Positions 1 to 8,140 of a stretch of 64,000 bases of DNA are shown piece by piece. Position 1 is the stretch's first letter. Each line of letters begins with the position of its first letter. Source of the DNA: Crocinitomicaceae bacterium (GTDB taxonomy: Bacteria; Bacteroidota; Bacteroidia; Flavobacteriales_D; Crocinitomicaceae); contig JADJGJ010000001.1 in NCBI GenBank assembly GCA_016708105.1, forward strand, positions 434,001-498,000, given 5' to 3'. Made by a program: the position numbers and the translations under genes. The notes below the pieces were generated by a model. That model was given only the letters and a program-made list of their open reading frames with translations, was not told where the DNA came from and made no database searches.

Positions 1-318
1 ATCATCTGCAACACCAAGTACATATCTCAGATCAGCTGAACCATCTTCACCCGGAGGCGTAGGCAAAGCAAGAAAAATAATTTCTGCTTCTTTAATTGCT
101 TCATCTAAACTGGTTGTAAAACTCAGACGATTTTCACGAATGTTTCTCTCAAAAATAACATCAAGATGAGGTTCGTAAATTGGTACTTCACCATCGCGCA
201 TCCGTTTGATTTTGTTTTGGTCAATATCAACGCAAATTACTTTGTTTCCTGTTTCGGCAAAACAAGTACCGGTTACAAGTCCAACATAGCCTGTTCCTAC
301 TACTGCAATTTTTTTCAT
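1..318 (-). CDS. UDP-glucose 6-dehydrogenase family, N-terminal part (runs off window)
   Basis: On the minus strand an ATG at 318-316 opens a frame that stays open to the window edge (106 codons). It begins MKKIAVVGTGYVGLVTGTC, the GxGxxG Rossmann NAD-binding site of the UDP-glucose/GDP-mannose dehydrogenase family, followed by an acidic CVDID end of beta-2 and the ALPTPPGEDG loop typical of UDP-glucose 6-dehydrogenases. The family oxidises a UDP-sugar to the uronic acid for capsule or LPS. The catalytic Cys and C-terminal domain lie outside the window, so UDP-glucose versus another UDP-sugar cannot be settled. It lies 21 bp downstream of the aminotransferase on the same strand, which suggests one sugar-nucleotide operon. 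Confidence 0.9.
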   Translation of the reverse strand, partial: MKKIAVVGTGYVGLVTGTCFAETGNKVICVDIDQNKIKRMRDGEVPIYEPHLDVIFERNIRENRLSFTTSLDEAIKEAEIIFLALPTPPGEDGSADLRYVLGVADD

Positions 319-339
319 GTGTTAAATAGATTGATGCAA

Positions 340-1473
340 TTATTTAGAAGCAAGATAATCTTTCACTGAGTTGCAAATTAAATCAAGTTGTTCTGAGGTT
401 AGCTCAGTATGCATAGGAAATGAGATAACTGTTTTGCACAAGTGATTAGTAACCGGAAAATTTTCGTGTTTAAAATTTTCAGGCCCGTATGCTTGTTGGG
501 TGTGAATAGGCACCGGATAATAGATCATGGCAGGCACACCTTTTTTCTGTAATGCTTCTTGCATTTCAAATTGGTTGATGCCATCAATCTGCAAAGTGTA
601 TTGATGAAAAACGTGAGTTGAATTTTTTGCTCTTGCCGGAATTTTCACACCCGGAATTTGTTTGAAAAAATTGTCATAATGTGCAGCTGCCTGATTTCTG
701 CGTGATGCGTAGGCATCCAGTTGTCTAAGTTTAATGCGTAGAATAGCAGCCTGAATGGAATCCAATCTTGAATTTACACCAATACGCTCATAGTAATATC
801 TTTTACCCATGCCGTGATTGACAATAGAGCGCATGAGGCCTGCCAGCTCATCGTTATTGGTAAAAATGGCACCACCATCACCGTAACATCCTAAATTTTT
901 TGAAGGGAAAAAAGAGGTTGTACCAATATCACCCATGCAGCCGGCTTTTACTTTTTTTCCGTTGCTAAACGTGTATTCGGCTCCAATAGCCTGCGCAGTA
1001 TCTTCAACAACAGCAATATTGTGTTCTGCTGCAAGTTTGAGTATGGGTTCCATGTCCGCACATTGTCCAAATAAATGTACCGGAATGATCGCTTTTGTTT
1101 TTGGTGTTATGGCTTTTTTAATAGCATCAACTGAAATGTTCATGGTGTCAGCATCTACATCCACAATGATGGGTTTCAATCTTAAAAGACCAACTACTTC
1201 AACTGTTGCGGCAAAGGTGAAATCAGATGTGATTACTTCATCACCGGGTTGCAAGTCAAGTGCCATAAGCGCAATCTGAATGGCATCAGTTCCGTTAGCG
1301 CAAGGAATCACATGTTTAACACCAAGATATTTTTCAAGATCAATTTGAAAATCTTTTACTTCTGGTCCGTTGATGAATGTGGCAGTTTGAATGACCTGAT
1401 GAATGGCCTGATCAACTTCAGTTTTGATGGCTTCGTATTGCGACACGAGATCCACCATTTGAATTGGTTTCAT
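340..1473 (-). CDS. DegT/DnrJ/EryC1/StrS family PLP aminotransferase
   Basis: A 377-residue sugar aminotransferase of the DegT/ArnB class, which transaminates keto groups on nucleotide sugars. Seen: the N-terminal QMVDLVSQYEAIK motif, the CANGTDAIQIAL cofactor loop, VVEDTAQAIGA with the Asp that contacts the pyridine N, and SFFPSKNLGCYGDGGA containing the Schiff-base Lys. The frame is open 23 codons further upstream, but family members begin close to the MKPIQMVDL Met, so I place the start at 1473. It precedes the dehydrogenase on the same strand, consistent with an amino-sugar for LPS or exopolysaccharide. The exact substrate cannot be predicted. Confidence 0.92.
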   Translation of the reverse strand: MKPIQMVDLVSQYEAIKTEVDQAIHQVIQTATFINGPEVKDFQIDLEKYLGVKHVIPCANGTDAIQIALMALDLQPGDEVITSDFTFAATVEVVGLLRLKPIIVDVDADTMNISVDAIKKAITPKTKAIIPVHLFGQCADMEPILKLAAEHNIAVVEDTAQAIGAEYTFSNGKKVKAGCMGDIGTTSFFPSKNLGCYGDGGAIFTNNDELAGLMRSIVNHGMGKRYYYERIGVNSRLDSIQAAILRIKLRQLDAYASRRNQAAAHYDNFFKQIPGVKIPARAKNSTHVFHQYTLQIDGINQFEMQEALQKKGVPAMIYYPVPIHTQQAYGPENFKHENFPVTNHLCKTVISFPMHTELTSEQLDLICNSVKDYLASK

Positions 1474-1627
1474 GCGTTTAAAGTTTTCGTTTTTTCCTAA
1501 CTGATTCGGATAAAAATCTGAATCGGTAAATTTCTTCCGCAATTGGCGGTTTGATTCGTTTTCTAAAAATATCTGCGAATATAACCAATAATACGTGGTT
1601 TGAGACGTTTATTTGGTCAGGTTTTTT

Positions 1628-1635
1628 TAAGTTTG
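1628..1635 (+). promoter_or_regulatory. Candidate -7 box (TAAGTTTG)
   Basis: TAAGTTTG fits the Bacteroidota -7 consensus TAnnTTTG and lies only 4 bp before the ATG at 1640, so transcription would begin at or inside the start region. No TTTG/TTG sits at the expected 19-21 bp upstream. Low confidence. Confidence 0.25.
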
Positions 1636-1639
1636 TGCC

Positions 1640-2386
1640 ATGCAACGTCTGTTCTATCTCTTTTTTTTAATTCCTTTTTCACTTCATGCCCAGTTGAATG
1701 TGCGTGATTCATCTATCAATCAATTCTTCAGCGGAGTTAATTATAAGTTTAACTTGACTGCAGGTGATGTGGCTGACCGCTGGGGTTTTAACAGTCTTGT
1801 TGGTGGTGATATTCAATATAAATTCAAGTCTGGTTTGACCATGGGTTTTGATGGTGGGTTTATTTTTGGAAATCAACTGAAAGATTCAACCATATTTGAT
1901 GGGGTATATAATTCGTATGGAACTATTACCGGAATGACAGGAGAGCCGGCGATTGTATTATTTCTGATGCGTGGTGCAAGTGCAAATTTTTCAGTTGGAT
2001 ATCTTTTTAATAAGCTTGGTCATAACCCCAACAGTGGTTTGTGGATCAATATTGGCGCAGGTTACCTGATGCATAAAATACGCATTGAAAGTATTTATGA
2101 TGTGGTGCCGCAATTGGAAAGTGATTATATGAAAGGGTATGATCATTTAACCATGGGCTTTGCTACCAAACAATTCATTGGATACTTGTACCAGGCCAAT
2201 TACCGATTCTTGAATTTTTATGCCGGACTTGAATTTATCCAAGGCTTTACCTACAGTCAACGCAGTTATCTTTTTGATTTGGAAGGACCTGATCCGGGTA
2301 TGAAACTTGATTTTTTTCACAGCGTTAAATTCGGTTGGATGATTCCAATTTACAAAAGACAGGCAGACGAAATATTCTACGATTAA
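1640..2386 (+). CDS. Secreted outer-membrane beta-barrel-like protein, function unknown
   Basis: A 248-residue protein with a signal peptide (MQRLFYLFFLIPFSLHAQ, cleavage after HA-Q). The mature part alternates aromatic and hydrophobic residues with glycines (SVGYLFNKLG, WINIGAGYLM, FYAGLEFIQGF), the pattern of a small outer-membrane beta-barrel. No catalytic motif is visible. Its stop codon overlaps the start of the Kdo transferase gene by one base (TAATG), so the two are probably co-transcribed and translationally coupled, hinting at an envelope role. Family name not recognised. Confidence 0.8.
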   Translation: MQRLFYLFFLIPFSLHAQLNVRDSSINQFFSGVNYKFNLTAGDVADRWGFNSLVGGDIQYKFKSGLTMGFDGGFIFGNQLKDSTIFDGVYNSYGTITGMTGEPAIVLFLMRGASANFSVGYLFNKLGHNPNSGLWINIGAGYLMHKIRIESIYDVVPQLESDYMKGYDHLTMGFATKQFIGYLYQANYRFLNFYAGLEFIQGFTYSQRSYLFDLEGPDPGMKLDFFHSVKFGWMIPIYKRQADEIFYD

Positions 2387-3612
2387 TGAAAGTATTTTAT
2401 TCCATTGGCGTTTGGACTTATACCTTGATGGTACATGTTTTCGCGTTATGGAACGTGAAAGCCCGCAAATGGGTGAGGGGCAGACATGAATCTTGGAAAA
2501 AAGTTGAAACATTTTGCCGTGATAAACGTGACAGAACTGTGCCGCTCTATTGGTTTCATTGCGCAAGTTTGGGTGAATTTGAACAGGCGCGCCCTGTTAT
2601 TGAAGCCATGAAATATGAATCAAAATGTCAAATTGCCATCAGTTTTTTTTCTCCATCAGGGTATGAAATAAGAAGGAATTATGAATTGGCTGATTTGATT
2701 TTTTATCTGCCAACTGATTCTGTAAAAAACGCTAAAAGATTATTGGTCATGCTGCATCCTTCACGTATATTTTTTGTGAAGTATGAATTTTGGGCAAACT
2801 ATATTCTCACTGCATCTAGGCATAAAGTACCTTTCTATTCTATTTGTGCTGTGTTCAGAGAAAAACAGATTTTTTTTACATGGTATGGCTCATACATGCG
2901 CAAAGTTTTAAAGGCGGTTACTGCTATTTTTGTGCAAGATGATGCATCAAAAGAATTGTTATCAAAAATTGGAATTCAATCTTTTGTTTCAGGTGATACA
3001 CGATATGATCGGGTGATGAAAAATTCACGCGCAGCAAAAAGATTTGAGTTGATTGACCGATTTGCTGAGGGGCATCGTATTTTTGTTTGTGGATCATTGT
3101 GGAGTCCTGATTTGAATGCGGTTTCTACCGGTCTGAATAATTTGGGAAAAGGATGGAAAATCATACTGACTACTCATGAAATTCACGAGTCGGAATTGCG
3201 CATGGCTGAATCATTTTTCAAGAATAAAAAATTGGTGAGATATTCACAGCTCACGGAAAAAAATTTGGATGCTGAAATTCTTTTGATTGATAATATTGGC
3301 ATGTTGATGCATGTGTATGGTTATGCTGATCTTGCTTATGTTGGTGGAGCTTTTAAAACAGGACTTCATAATATTTTAGAGCCTGCCGCGTTTGGTTTGC
3401 CGGTTATTTTTGGACCTCACCATGCAAAATATCCTGAGGCAGAATTATTCATTCGTAACGGAATTGGTTTTTCTGTTTCTGATGCGATGTCGTTTGAAAA
3501 CACCTTGCAAAGTTTGATCAAAACTGATTTGCGTGATCAGGTTACCACCTTTATGCAATCACAAACCGGGGCAACTGAAAAAATTTTGCACCGGGTTTCG
3601 TTTGGCGGTTAG
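2386..3612 (+). CDS. waaA: 3-deoxy-D-manno-octulosonic acid (Kdo) transferase
   Basis: A 408-residue GT-B glycosyltransferase that adds Kdo from CMP-Kdo to lipid A precursor at the inner face of the cytoplasmic membrane. Seen: an N-terminal hydrophobic anchor (VFYSIGVWTYTLMVHVFALW), WFHCASLGEFEQARP containing the catalytic Glu, FVKYEFWANY, and the C-terminal nucleotide-binding region AYVGGAFKTGLHNILEPAAFG followed by GPHHAKYPEA. Length is close to E. coli WaaA (425). The frame is open 17 codons upstream, but the MKVFYS start is chosen because it overlaps the preceding stop by one base and places the anchor correctly. Confidence 0.95.
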   Translation: MKVFYSIGVWTYTLMVHVFALWNVKARKWVRGRHESWKKVETFCRDKRDRTVPLYWFHCASLGEFEQARPVIEAMKYESKCQIAISFFSPSGYEIRRNYELADLIFYLPTDSVKNAKRLLVMLHPSRIFFVKYEFWANYILTASRHKVPFYSICAVFREKQIFFTWYGSYMRKVLKAVTAIFVQDDASKELLSKIGIQSFVSGDTRYDRVMKNSRAAKRFELIDRFAEGHRIFVCGSLWSPDLNAVSTGLNNLGKGWKIILTTHEIHESELRMAESFFKNKKLVRYSQLTEKNLDAEILLIDNIGMLMHVYGYADLAYVGGAFKTGLHNILEPAAFGLPVIFGPHHAKYPEAELFIRNGIGFSVSDAMSFENTLQSLIKTDLRDQVTTFMQSQTGATEKILHRVSFGG

Positions 3613-3650
3613 CGCTTCTGAACATGGGTTTATTTTAATACCTTTACACC

Positions 3651-4448
3651 ATGAATAAACCAATCGGAATTTTTGATTCAGGTATCGGTGGGCTCACGGT
3701 TGCAAAGGCTATTGCTGATGCACTACCCAACGAAACCATCATTTATTTTGGTGATACCGCCCACTTACCTTATGGTGATAAATCAAAAGAATCTATCATC
3801 ATGTATTCAAAACGCATTACCGGATTTCTTCTTGCAAAAGGATGCAAAGCCATTGTAATTGCATGTAATACTGCCTCAGCTCATGCTTATGCTGATTTGA
3901 AAAAGTTTTATCCCAAAGTTCCAATCATTAACGTGATTGATCCAACGGTTGAATATTGTTTATCAAAATATAAAAAAGGAAAAATTGGTGTGATAGCAAC
4001 ACGTGGAACAATCAAGTCACGTATTTATCCACGAAAATTAAACAAGGCAAATCCCGCTCTTGAAGTCCCGCAAACAGCAACGCCTCTTTTAGCTCCCATG
4101 ATTGAGGAAGGATTTTTTAATAATAAAATTTCAAAAACTATTATTCACTCGTATCTCACAACCAAAAACTTTGAAAAAATTGATGCGCTTATTCTTGCTT
4201 GTACTCATTATCCTTTAATTAAAAAAGAAGTGACTGCCTACTTTAAACGGCCGGTAGAAGTGATTGATTCAGCAACTGTGGTAGCAGATTATACCCGTAA
4301 GACATTAAAAGAACTGAATTTACTCAACAAGAAAAAAGGTGGAAAAAATTTGTTTTTCATTTCTGATTATACTGAATCATTTGAAGAAACTTCTAAACTA
4401 TTTTTCGGCAACGTGATTGAATTAAAAGAAGAACGTATTTGGGATTAA
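3651..4448 (+). CDS. murI: Glutamate racemase
   Basis: A 265-residue cytoplasmic enzyme interconverting L- and D-glutamate for peptidoglycan. Seen: FDSGIGGLTV with the first catalytic-site Asp and Ser, the YFGDTAHLPYGDKS substrate loop, VIACNTASA with catalytic Cys near residue 73, and LACTHYPLI with the second catalytic Cys near residue 184. Length is typical (about 265). It follows the Kdo transferase by 38 bp on the same strand, forming an envelope-biosynthesis cluster. Confidence 0.97.
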   Translation: MNKPIGIFDSGIGGLTVAKAIADALPNETIIYFGDTAHLPYGDKSKESIIMYSKRITGFLLAKGCKAIVIACNTASAHAYADLKKFYPKVPIINVIDPTVEYCLSKYKKGKIGVIATRGTIKSRIYPRKLNKANPALEVPQTATPLLAPMIEEGFFNNKISKTIIHSYLTTKNFEKIDALILACTHYPLIKKEVTAYFKRPVEVIDSATVVADYTRKTLKELNLLNKKKGGKNLFFISDYTESFEETSKLFFGNVIELKEERIWD

Positions 4449-4653
4449 AATTAATTGTCCTGCTCTAACGGTTTGGGCAAAAGTTGTGCCTTAGAACTAA
4501 CTTCACGAGCCGAAACTTTACCGAATGCTTTTTAGGTTGTTTTATCATTTAATACCATTAGCTATTAAAAAAAGGGCGGTTTATAAAAAAAAAATTGCCA
4601 ATTTTTTTTTCCTAAATAAAATAAAAAAAAATGTAAAATTTATATATTGAGGT

Positions 4654-5578
4654 ATGGCAAATGCACTCTCTTACGGTGAAAGAATCGCTTAAGGACTTAA
4701 GAAGTCTCTTAAAAAATCTGCAGACCACACGGTCCGAAAATAAAAATGCTTATTGAGATCAAGCGTTCTGATCGGCCTTAGGCAAGAATGATAGGGGGAA
4801 CTGATAGGTGTAAATCACAACAGTATTCAGACATGGCGGACTAAATATCAAAAAGGGCGGTATATCCGAATTATTAAAGGATGGTAGAATTGGATTTAAG
4901 CCCTCCATAATAAGTAAGTCTGTGCATAAGAAAATTAAATTGAAGCTTTGTTCAGGGGATGCCGCATTTTCAAGCTACAAACAATTACATGCGTGGGTGG
5001 AAAATAATTTTATTAAAGGAGTTAATTACAACAGCTTGCGTCATTATGTTAAAAGGCACTTTGGCGCATCGTTAAAAGTACCCCCAAAGAGTCATATTAA
5101 AAAGGATAAAGAAGCGGTTGCTACTTTTAAAAAACTTCAAACGAATCTGTAAAGACAAAGTAAAACCACTATTGGGATGCTATAAGCATTAATATATATG
5201 GGGGAGTCGATTTGGCACAAAACAGGGGGGGTTCTAACAGCCAAGGGGGTAAACCTTTGTACTTATCAACACAAATTCAAAACACATACCTATATGGAGC
5301 ATCCCACCAAAGGGGGGAGCTTTTGTTGGCTGCCGTTAGTAACAATTGCTTTCAAATTTTATTCAAGAATTATCAAAGCGAATCCAAAAGAACTTAAACA
5401 ATCGCTGACACGAGCCTCCCAAGGCAAAAAAATCATAAATATTTTTTCCTTTTCAAGAATTGGACCCAGAGTTCCTTTACCAAAACCGAAATTGGGCAAA
5501 CCAGGTGGGGAGGGGAAAAAAAACCCCAAAAAGGTAAAGAAAATTTGTTCCTTCAAATATTTATTATGCTCTTTTTAG
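4654..5578 (+). pseudogene. Decayed IS630-type transposase, broken in several frames
   Basis: Reading across frames gives a recognisable transposase. From the ATG at 4654 comes MANALSYGERIA then a stop; further on GVNHNSIQTWRTKYQKGG, SELLKDGRIGFKPS (after a frame change near 4850), then an intact 76-codon stretch (4922-5152) with a winged-helix segment ending VPPKSHIKKDKEAVATFKK, as in IS630-family N-terminal HTH domains. Past 5200 there is an eroded DESRFG-like motif (GSRFGT), LCTYQHKFK, TYLYGA and an eroded LPPYSPELNPAE region, scattered over at least three frames. Residual homology to the family is from memory and unsearched. Terminal inverted repeats were not identified. No function expected. 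Confidence 0.75.
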
Positions 5579-5662
5579 ACTAAATTATATTGGCTAATGG
5601 TATAATATGGTCAAGTTAAACATTGTTTATGCAAAAAACACGCAAGAAACGACAATAAGATG

Positions 5663-5670
5663 TATATTTG
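5663..5670 (+). promoter_or_regulatory. Candidate -7 box (TATATTTG) for the ATPase gene
   Basis: TATATTTG matches TAnnTTTG and lies 17 bp before the ATG at 5688. No clear TTTG/TTG is found 19-21 bp upstream. If real, the ATPase/partner pair has its own promoter just outside the IS remnant. Confidence 0.3.
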
Positions 5671-5687
5671 TGTCAAAATAACACGCT

Positions 5688-6902
5688 ATGCTGATAGAAT
5701 TTAAATTCAGAAATTTTCTTTCATTCAAGGATGAAATGTCATTTCTAATGACAAATGTTAGGACATTTACCGAGCATCTGGATAAAAACATTATTGTTAC
5801 CGGAAAAGAATTTGATCTTTTAAAATCTGCTGCGGTATACGGAATGAACGCTGCTGGGAAGAGTAATTTTGTGTCAGCACTTTCTTTTATGGTGATGCGT
5901 GTGCATGAGTCATTTTCAGATTCGCTGAAGAAGGAGAGTGATAGACCAACTCCAGATTATTACTTCAAGCTAAACTCCAAAACTGAAAAGGAACCATCTA
6001 TGTTTGAGATCTCCTTTTTGTACAATGATAACATATATCGTTATGGTTTTGAAATTAAAGGTTTTGAAATAATAAAGGAATGGCTATTTAGAAAAAAAGA
6101 GAGAGAAATTCTGTTGTTTCAGCGCTCAAAGATGTCTTTTGAAATTAATGCAAATTCATTCAAAGAGGGATTGAAGTTCAAAAAGGAGGTTAATGAGAAT
6201 GTTTTGTTTTTAAGTCATCTAGCGCAAAACAATCAGAAAATTTCCAAAGAAATTGTAGGATGGTTTAAGGGTGTAAATGCTATCAATAGTTTGACGGATG
6301 ACCATTACTCAACATTCACAAAGCACTTGATGAAAACTGATCCTATTTTTAAAAAATGGATTTCGAGTGCCTTGAAGTTTCTTGAAATTTCTGATGTTGA
6401 AGCTGGAGAAGATGAGGGAGAAATAATCACATATCATAACAAGTACGATGAAAATAACCTTTTAGTGGAGTCCGTTCCATTTTCCATTGAAAAGAATGAA
6501 TCTTCCGGTACAGTCAAATTGATCTATTTGCTCGGACCACTATTTCATACATTGAGAAACGGACATGTACTTTTTATTGATGAGTTTGATGTGAAACTTC
6601 ATGTGCAATTGACAAGGAAATTGATGAAGTTGTTTAATGAATTTAGTCAGAATGGCGCTCAAATCATTTTTACAGGCCACGATACCAACTTAATGGATAA
6701 GAATTTGGTAAGGAGAGATCAAATTTGGTTCGTTTCAAAAGATCAATACGGCGCCTCTGAAATGTATTCACTATCTGAATTCAACTCAGATGTAGTTCGG
6801 AAAGGGGCTTCATATGATAAATACTATCTGGAGAATAAATTCGGCGCTGCAGAAGCATTCGAAATAAATGATGAATTAACTAATGCTCTTTATGGCAAAT
6901 AA
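5688..6902 (+). CDS. AAA15/RloA-like ATPase (OLD/ABC-type)
   Basis: A 404-residue ABC-type ATPase of the family that includes RloA and anti-phage Abi ATPases. Seen: N-terminal MLIEFKFRNFLSFKDE (the typical entry strand), Walker A GMNAAGKSN at residues 52-60, a signature-like SSGTVKL near residue 271, Walker B HVLFIDEFDVKLH near 290-302, the switch His in FTGHDTNLMD near 330, and the C-terminal YLENKFGAAEAF motif. No TOPRIM or nuclease domain is visible. The downstream gene overlaps its 3' end, as effector genes do in ATPase-effector pairs. It sits directly after a dead IS element between core genes, a typical accessory site. A defence role is inference. Confidence 0.85.
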   Translation: MLIEFKFRNFLSFKDEMSFLMTNVRTFTEHLDKNIIVTGKEFDLLKSAAVYGMNAAGKSNFVSALSFMVMRVHESFSDSLKKESDRPTPDYYFKLNSKTEKEPSMFEISFLYNDNIYRYGFEIKGFEIIKEWLFRKKEREILLFQRSKMSFEINANSFKEGLKFKKEVNENVLFLSHLAQNNQKISKEIVGWFKGVNAINSLTDDHYSTFTKHLMKTDPIFKKWISSALKFLEISDVEAGEDEGEIITYHNKYDENNLLVESVPFSIEKNESSGTVKLIYLLGPLFHTLRNGHVLFIDEFDVKLHVQLTRKLMKLFNEFSQNGAQIIFTGHDTNLMDKNLVRRDQIWFVSKDQYGASEMYSLSEFNSDVVRKGASYDKYYLENKFGAAEAFEINDELTNALYGK

Positions 6903-7329
6903 AAAGAATAGGGAACGCCGTGACCCTGCCTATCAAAGAGAGCAAGGAAAAAGAGAAGCATATAAAAAGCCCGAAAGAAAGATTACCTTTAGTATGAGTT
7001 TGCATATTAAAGGAGAGGGCGAGACAGAAAAAGAATGGGAGACACTTGGATTACTTTCTCAGCTTTATATTCGAATGAAACAATGTGGTCAACTATCAAT
7101 TCACCAGATAAAGCAGAATAAATGGATAAAGGAATATCATAAAGTTACGTTCCCCCCTAAATCTGGATTTAAAGAACCTAAACATGTAACAGGTGTTACT
7201 TGGGCTGTTATGCATATTACCAACAATAGCAAAGAAGTCGTAGTTGGATTTGTAGAAAATGATATCTTCTACATCGTATTCTTTGATAAGGAGCACAAAT
7301 TTTGGCCAACAGAGAAAAAGAGCACCTAA
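6892..7329 (+). CDS. Small protein of unknown function paired with the AAA ATPase
   Basis: About 145 residues; the first ATG in frame is at 6883 and MANKKN begins at 6892, overlapping the ATPase gene by 20 or 11 bp. The N-terminus is strongly basic (NRERRDPAYQREQGKREAYK), reminiscent of RloB N-termini, but the conserved GEKTEPNY of RloB is absent. Instead there is GEGETEKEWETLGLLSQLY, then a compact C-terminal half with HVTGVTWAVMHI and VVVGFVENDIFYIVFFDKEH. Charged and aromatic residues (W, H, D, K) could form an active site, but no known catalytic signature is recognisable. Context suggests it is the effector or partner of the ATPase. Confidence 0.7.
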   Translation: MANKKNRERRDPAYQREQGKREAYKKPERKITFSMSLHIKGEGETEKEWETLGLLSQLYIRMKQCGQLSIHQIKQNKWIKEYHKVTFPPKSGFKEPKHVTGVTWAVMHITNNSKEVVVGFVENDIFYIVFFDKEHKFWPTEKKST

Positions 7330-7369
7330 GTCAATTAAAACAAAAATCAAATCAATTAATAAATTATTT

Positions 7370-7894
7370 ATGCGCATTTATATTTCAACACTTATTTTAT
7401 CACTTCTCTTTATTTCTTGTAATGGTGAAAATAAATTATCAGATGAAGATCAGATAGAGAAAAATGTGAGAGAATATTTTTTTATGGGTGATTCAGTTAG
7501 TCTTGAGGTGACTTTAACTGATACCATTTTTGTTGACGAATTGGATGCTATGATCACCAATGCAGAGGACAATAACAGACTAATATCTGCAGAGATTGAC
7601 ACTCTACAATCACTGGTTGATATGTGGAATTATAGTGCACTTGATTTTGAAAAAAATAATCAAACAGATTCAGCAAGTATAGCAAAAATTAAAGCACTGG
7701 AGTATACCTTAAAATTGCGCGATACGGAGTTTCATCAAGCCGCATTAGCTCAAAGCGTACGCATTTTTATGCGGTTAAAACGCAGTACCTGGGCAAACAT
7801 CACCGGCTTTGAAGCCAACGTGCATTATGAGCTTGAAGATGAATCAAACGATATCATCATTCTCATGGATGCTAACTATGAAGTGGTAGATTAA
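7370..7894 (+). CDS. Lipoprotein, function unknown
   Basis: A 174-residue protein beginning MRIYISTLILSLLFISCNGE, a lipoprotein signal with lipobox Cys at residue 17. The mature part is acidic and largely helical with runs such as ISAEIDTLQSLVDMW. The frame is open 37 codons upstream, overlapping the preceding gene, but the signal peptide fixes the start at 7370. It lies 40 bp after the ATPase partner gene; whether it belongs to the same transcript is unclear. No domain recognised. Confidence 0.75.
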   Translation: MRIYISTLILSLLFISCNGENKLSDEDQIEKNVREYFFMGDSVSLEVTLTDTIFVDELDAMITNAEDNNRLISAEIDTLQSLVDMWNYSALDFEKNNQTDSASIAKIKALEYTLKLRDTEFHQAALAQSVRIFMRLKRSTWANITGFEANVHYELEDESNDIIILMDANYEVVD

Positions 7895-7905
7895 TTTTTT
7901 TCCGT

Positions 7906-7947
7906 GTTGTGGGTAGGCGCAGGTCGCGACCTGCGCCTACCCACAAC
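7906..7947. repeat. 42-bp perfect GC-rich palindrome (copy 1)
   Basis: Every base from 7906 to 7947 pairs with its partner around the centre between 7926 and 7927. The core CGCAGGTCGCGACCTGCG recurs at 12.5 kb and, with changes, at 15.9 and 16.0 kb. It lies 12 bp after a stop codon, so it could act as a REP-like element or transcript-end hairpin. No poly-T tract follows it, which argues against an intrinsic terminator. The rest of 7948-8140 is AT-rich with no visible gene. Confidence 0.95.
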
Positions 7948-8140
7948 GCAAGAGATTTACCCCATACAAACCGCCTGTTCTTGCGGTGTTTCAAAAAATA
8001 TTTTATCCCCTTGCAACCCTTTTGCAACTGTTTTCATCAGTAGGAAAAATTGATTGATGTTCAGCATTCATTTTTCCGGAATTTGAAATCTGATCATCCA
8101 TTAAAAATTAAAAACTACTTAATGCTTTAAATATATTATT

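Noticed and set aside
5198..5578. 126-codon open frame after the transposase HTH fragment
   Set aside because: It is one frame of the decayed transposase; motifs continue in other frames across it.
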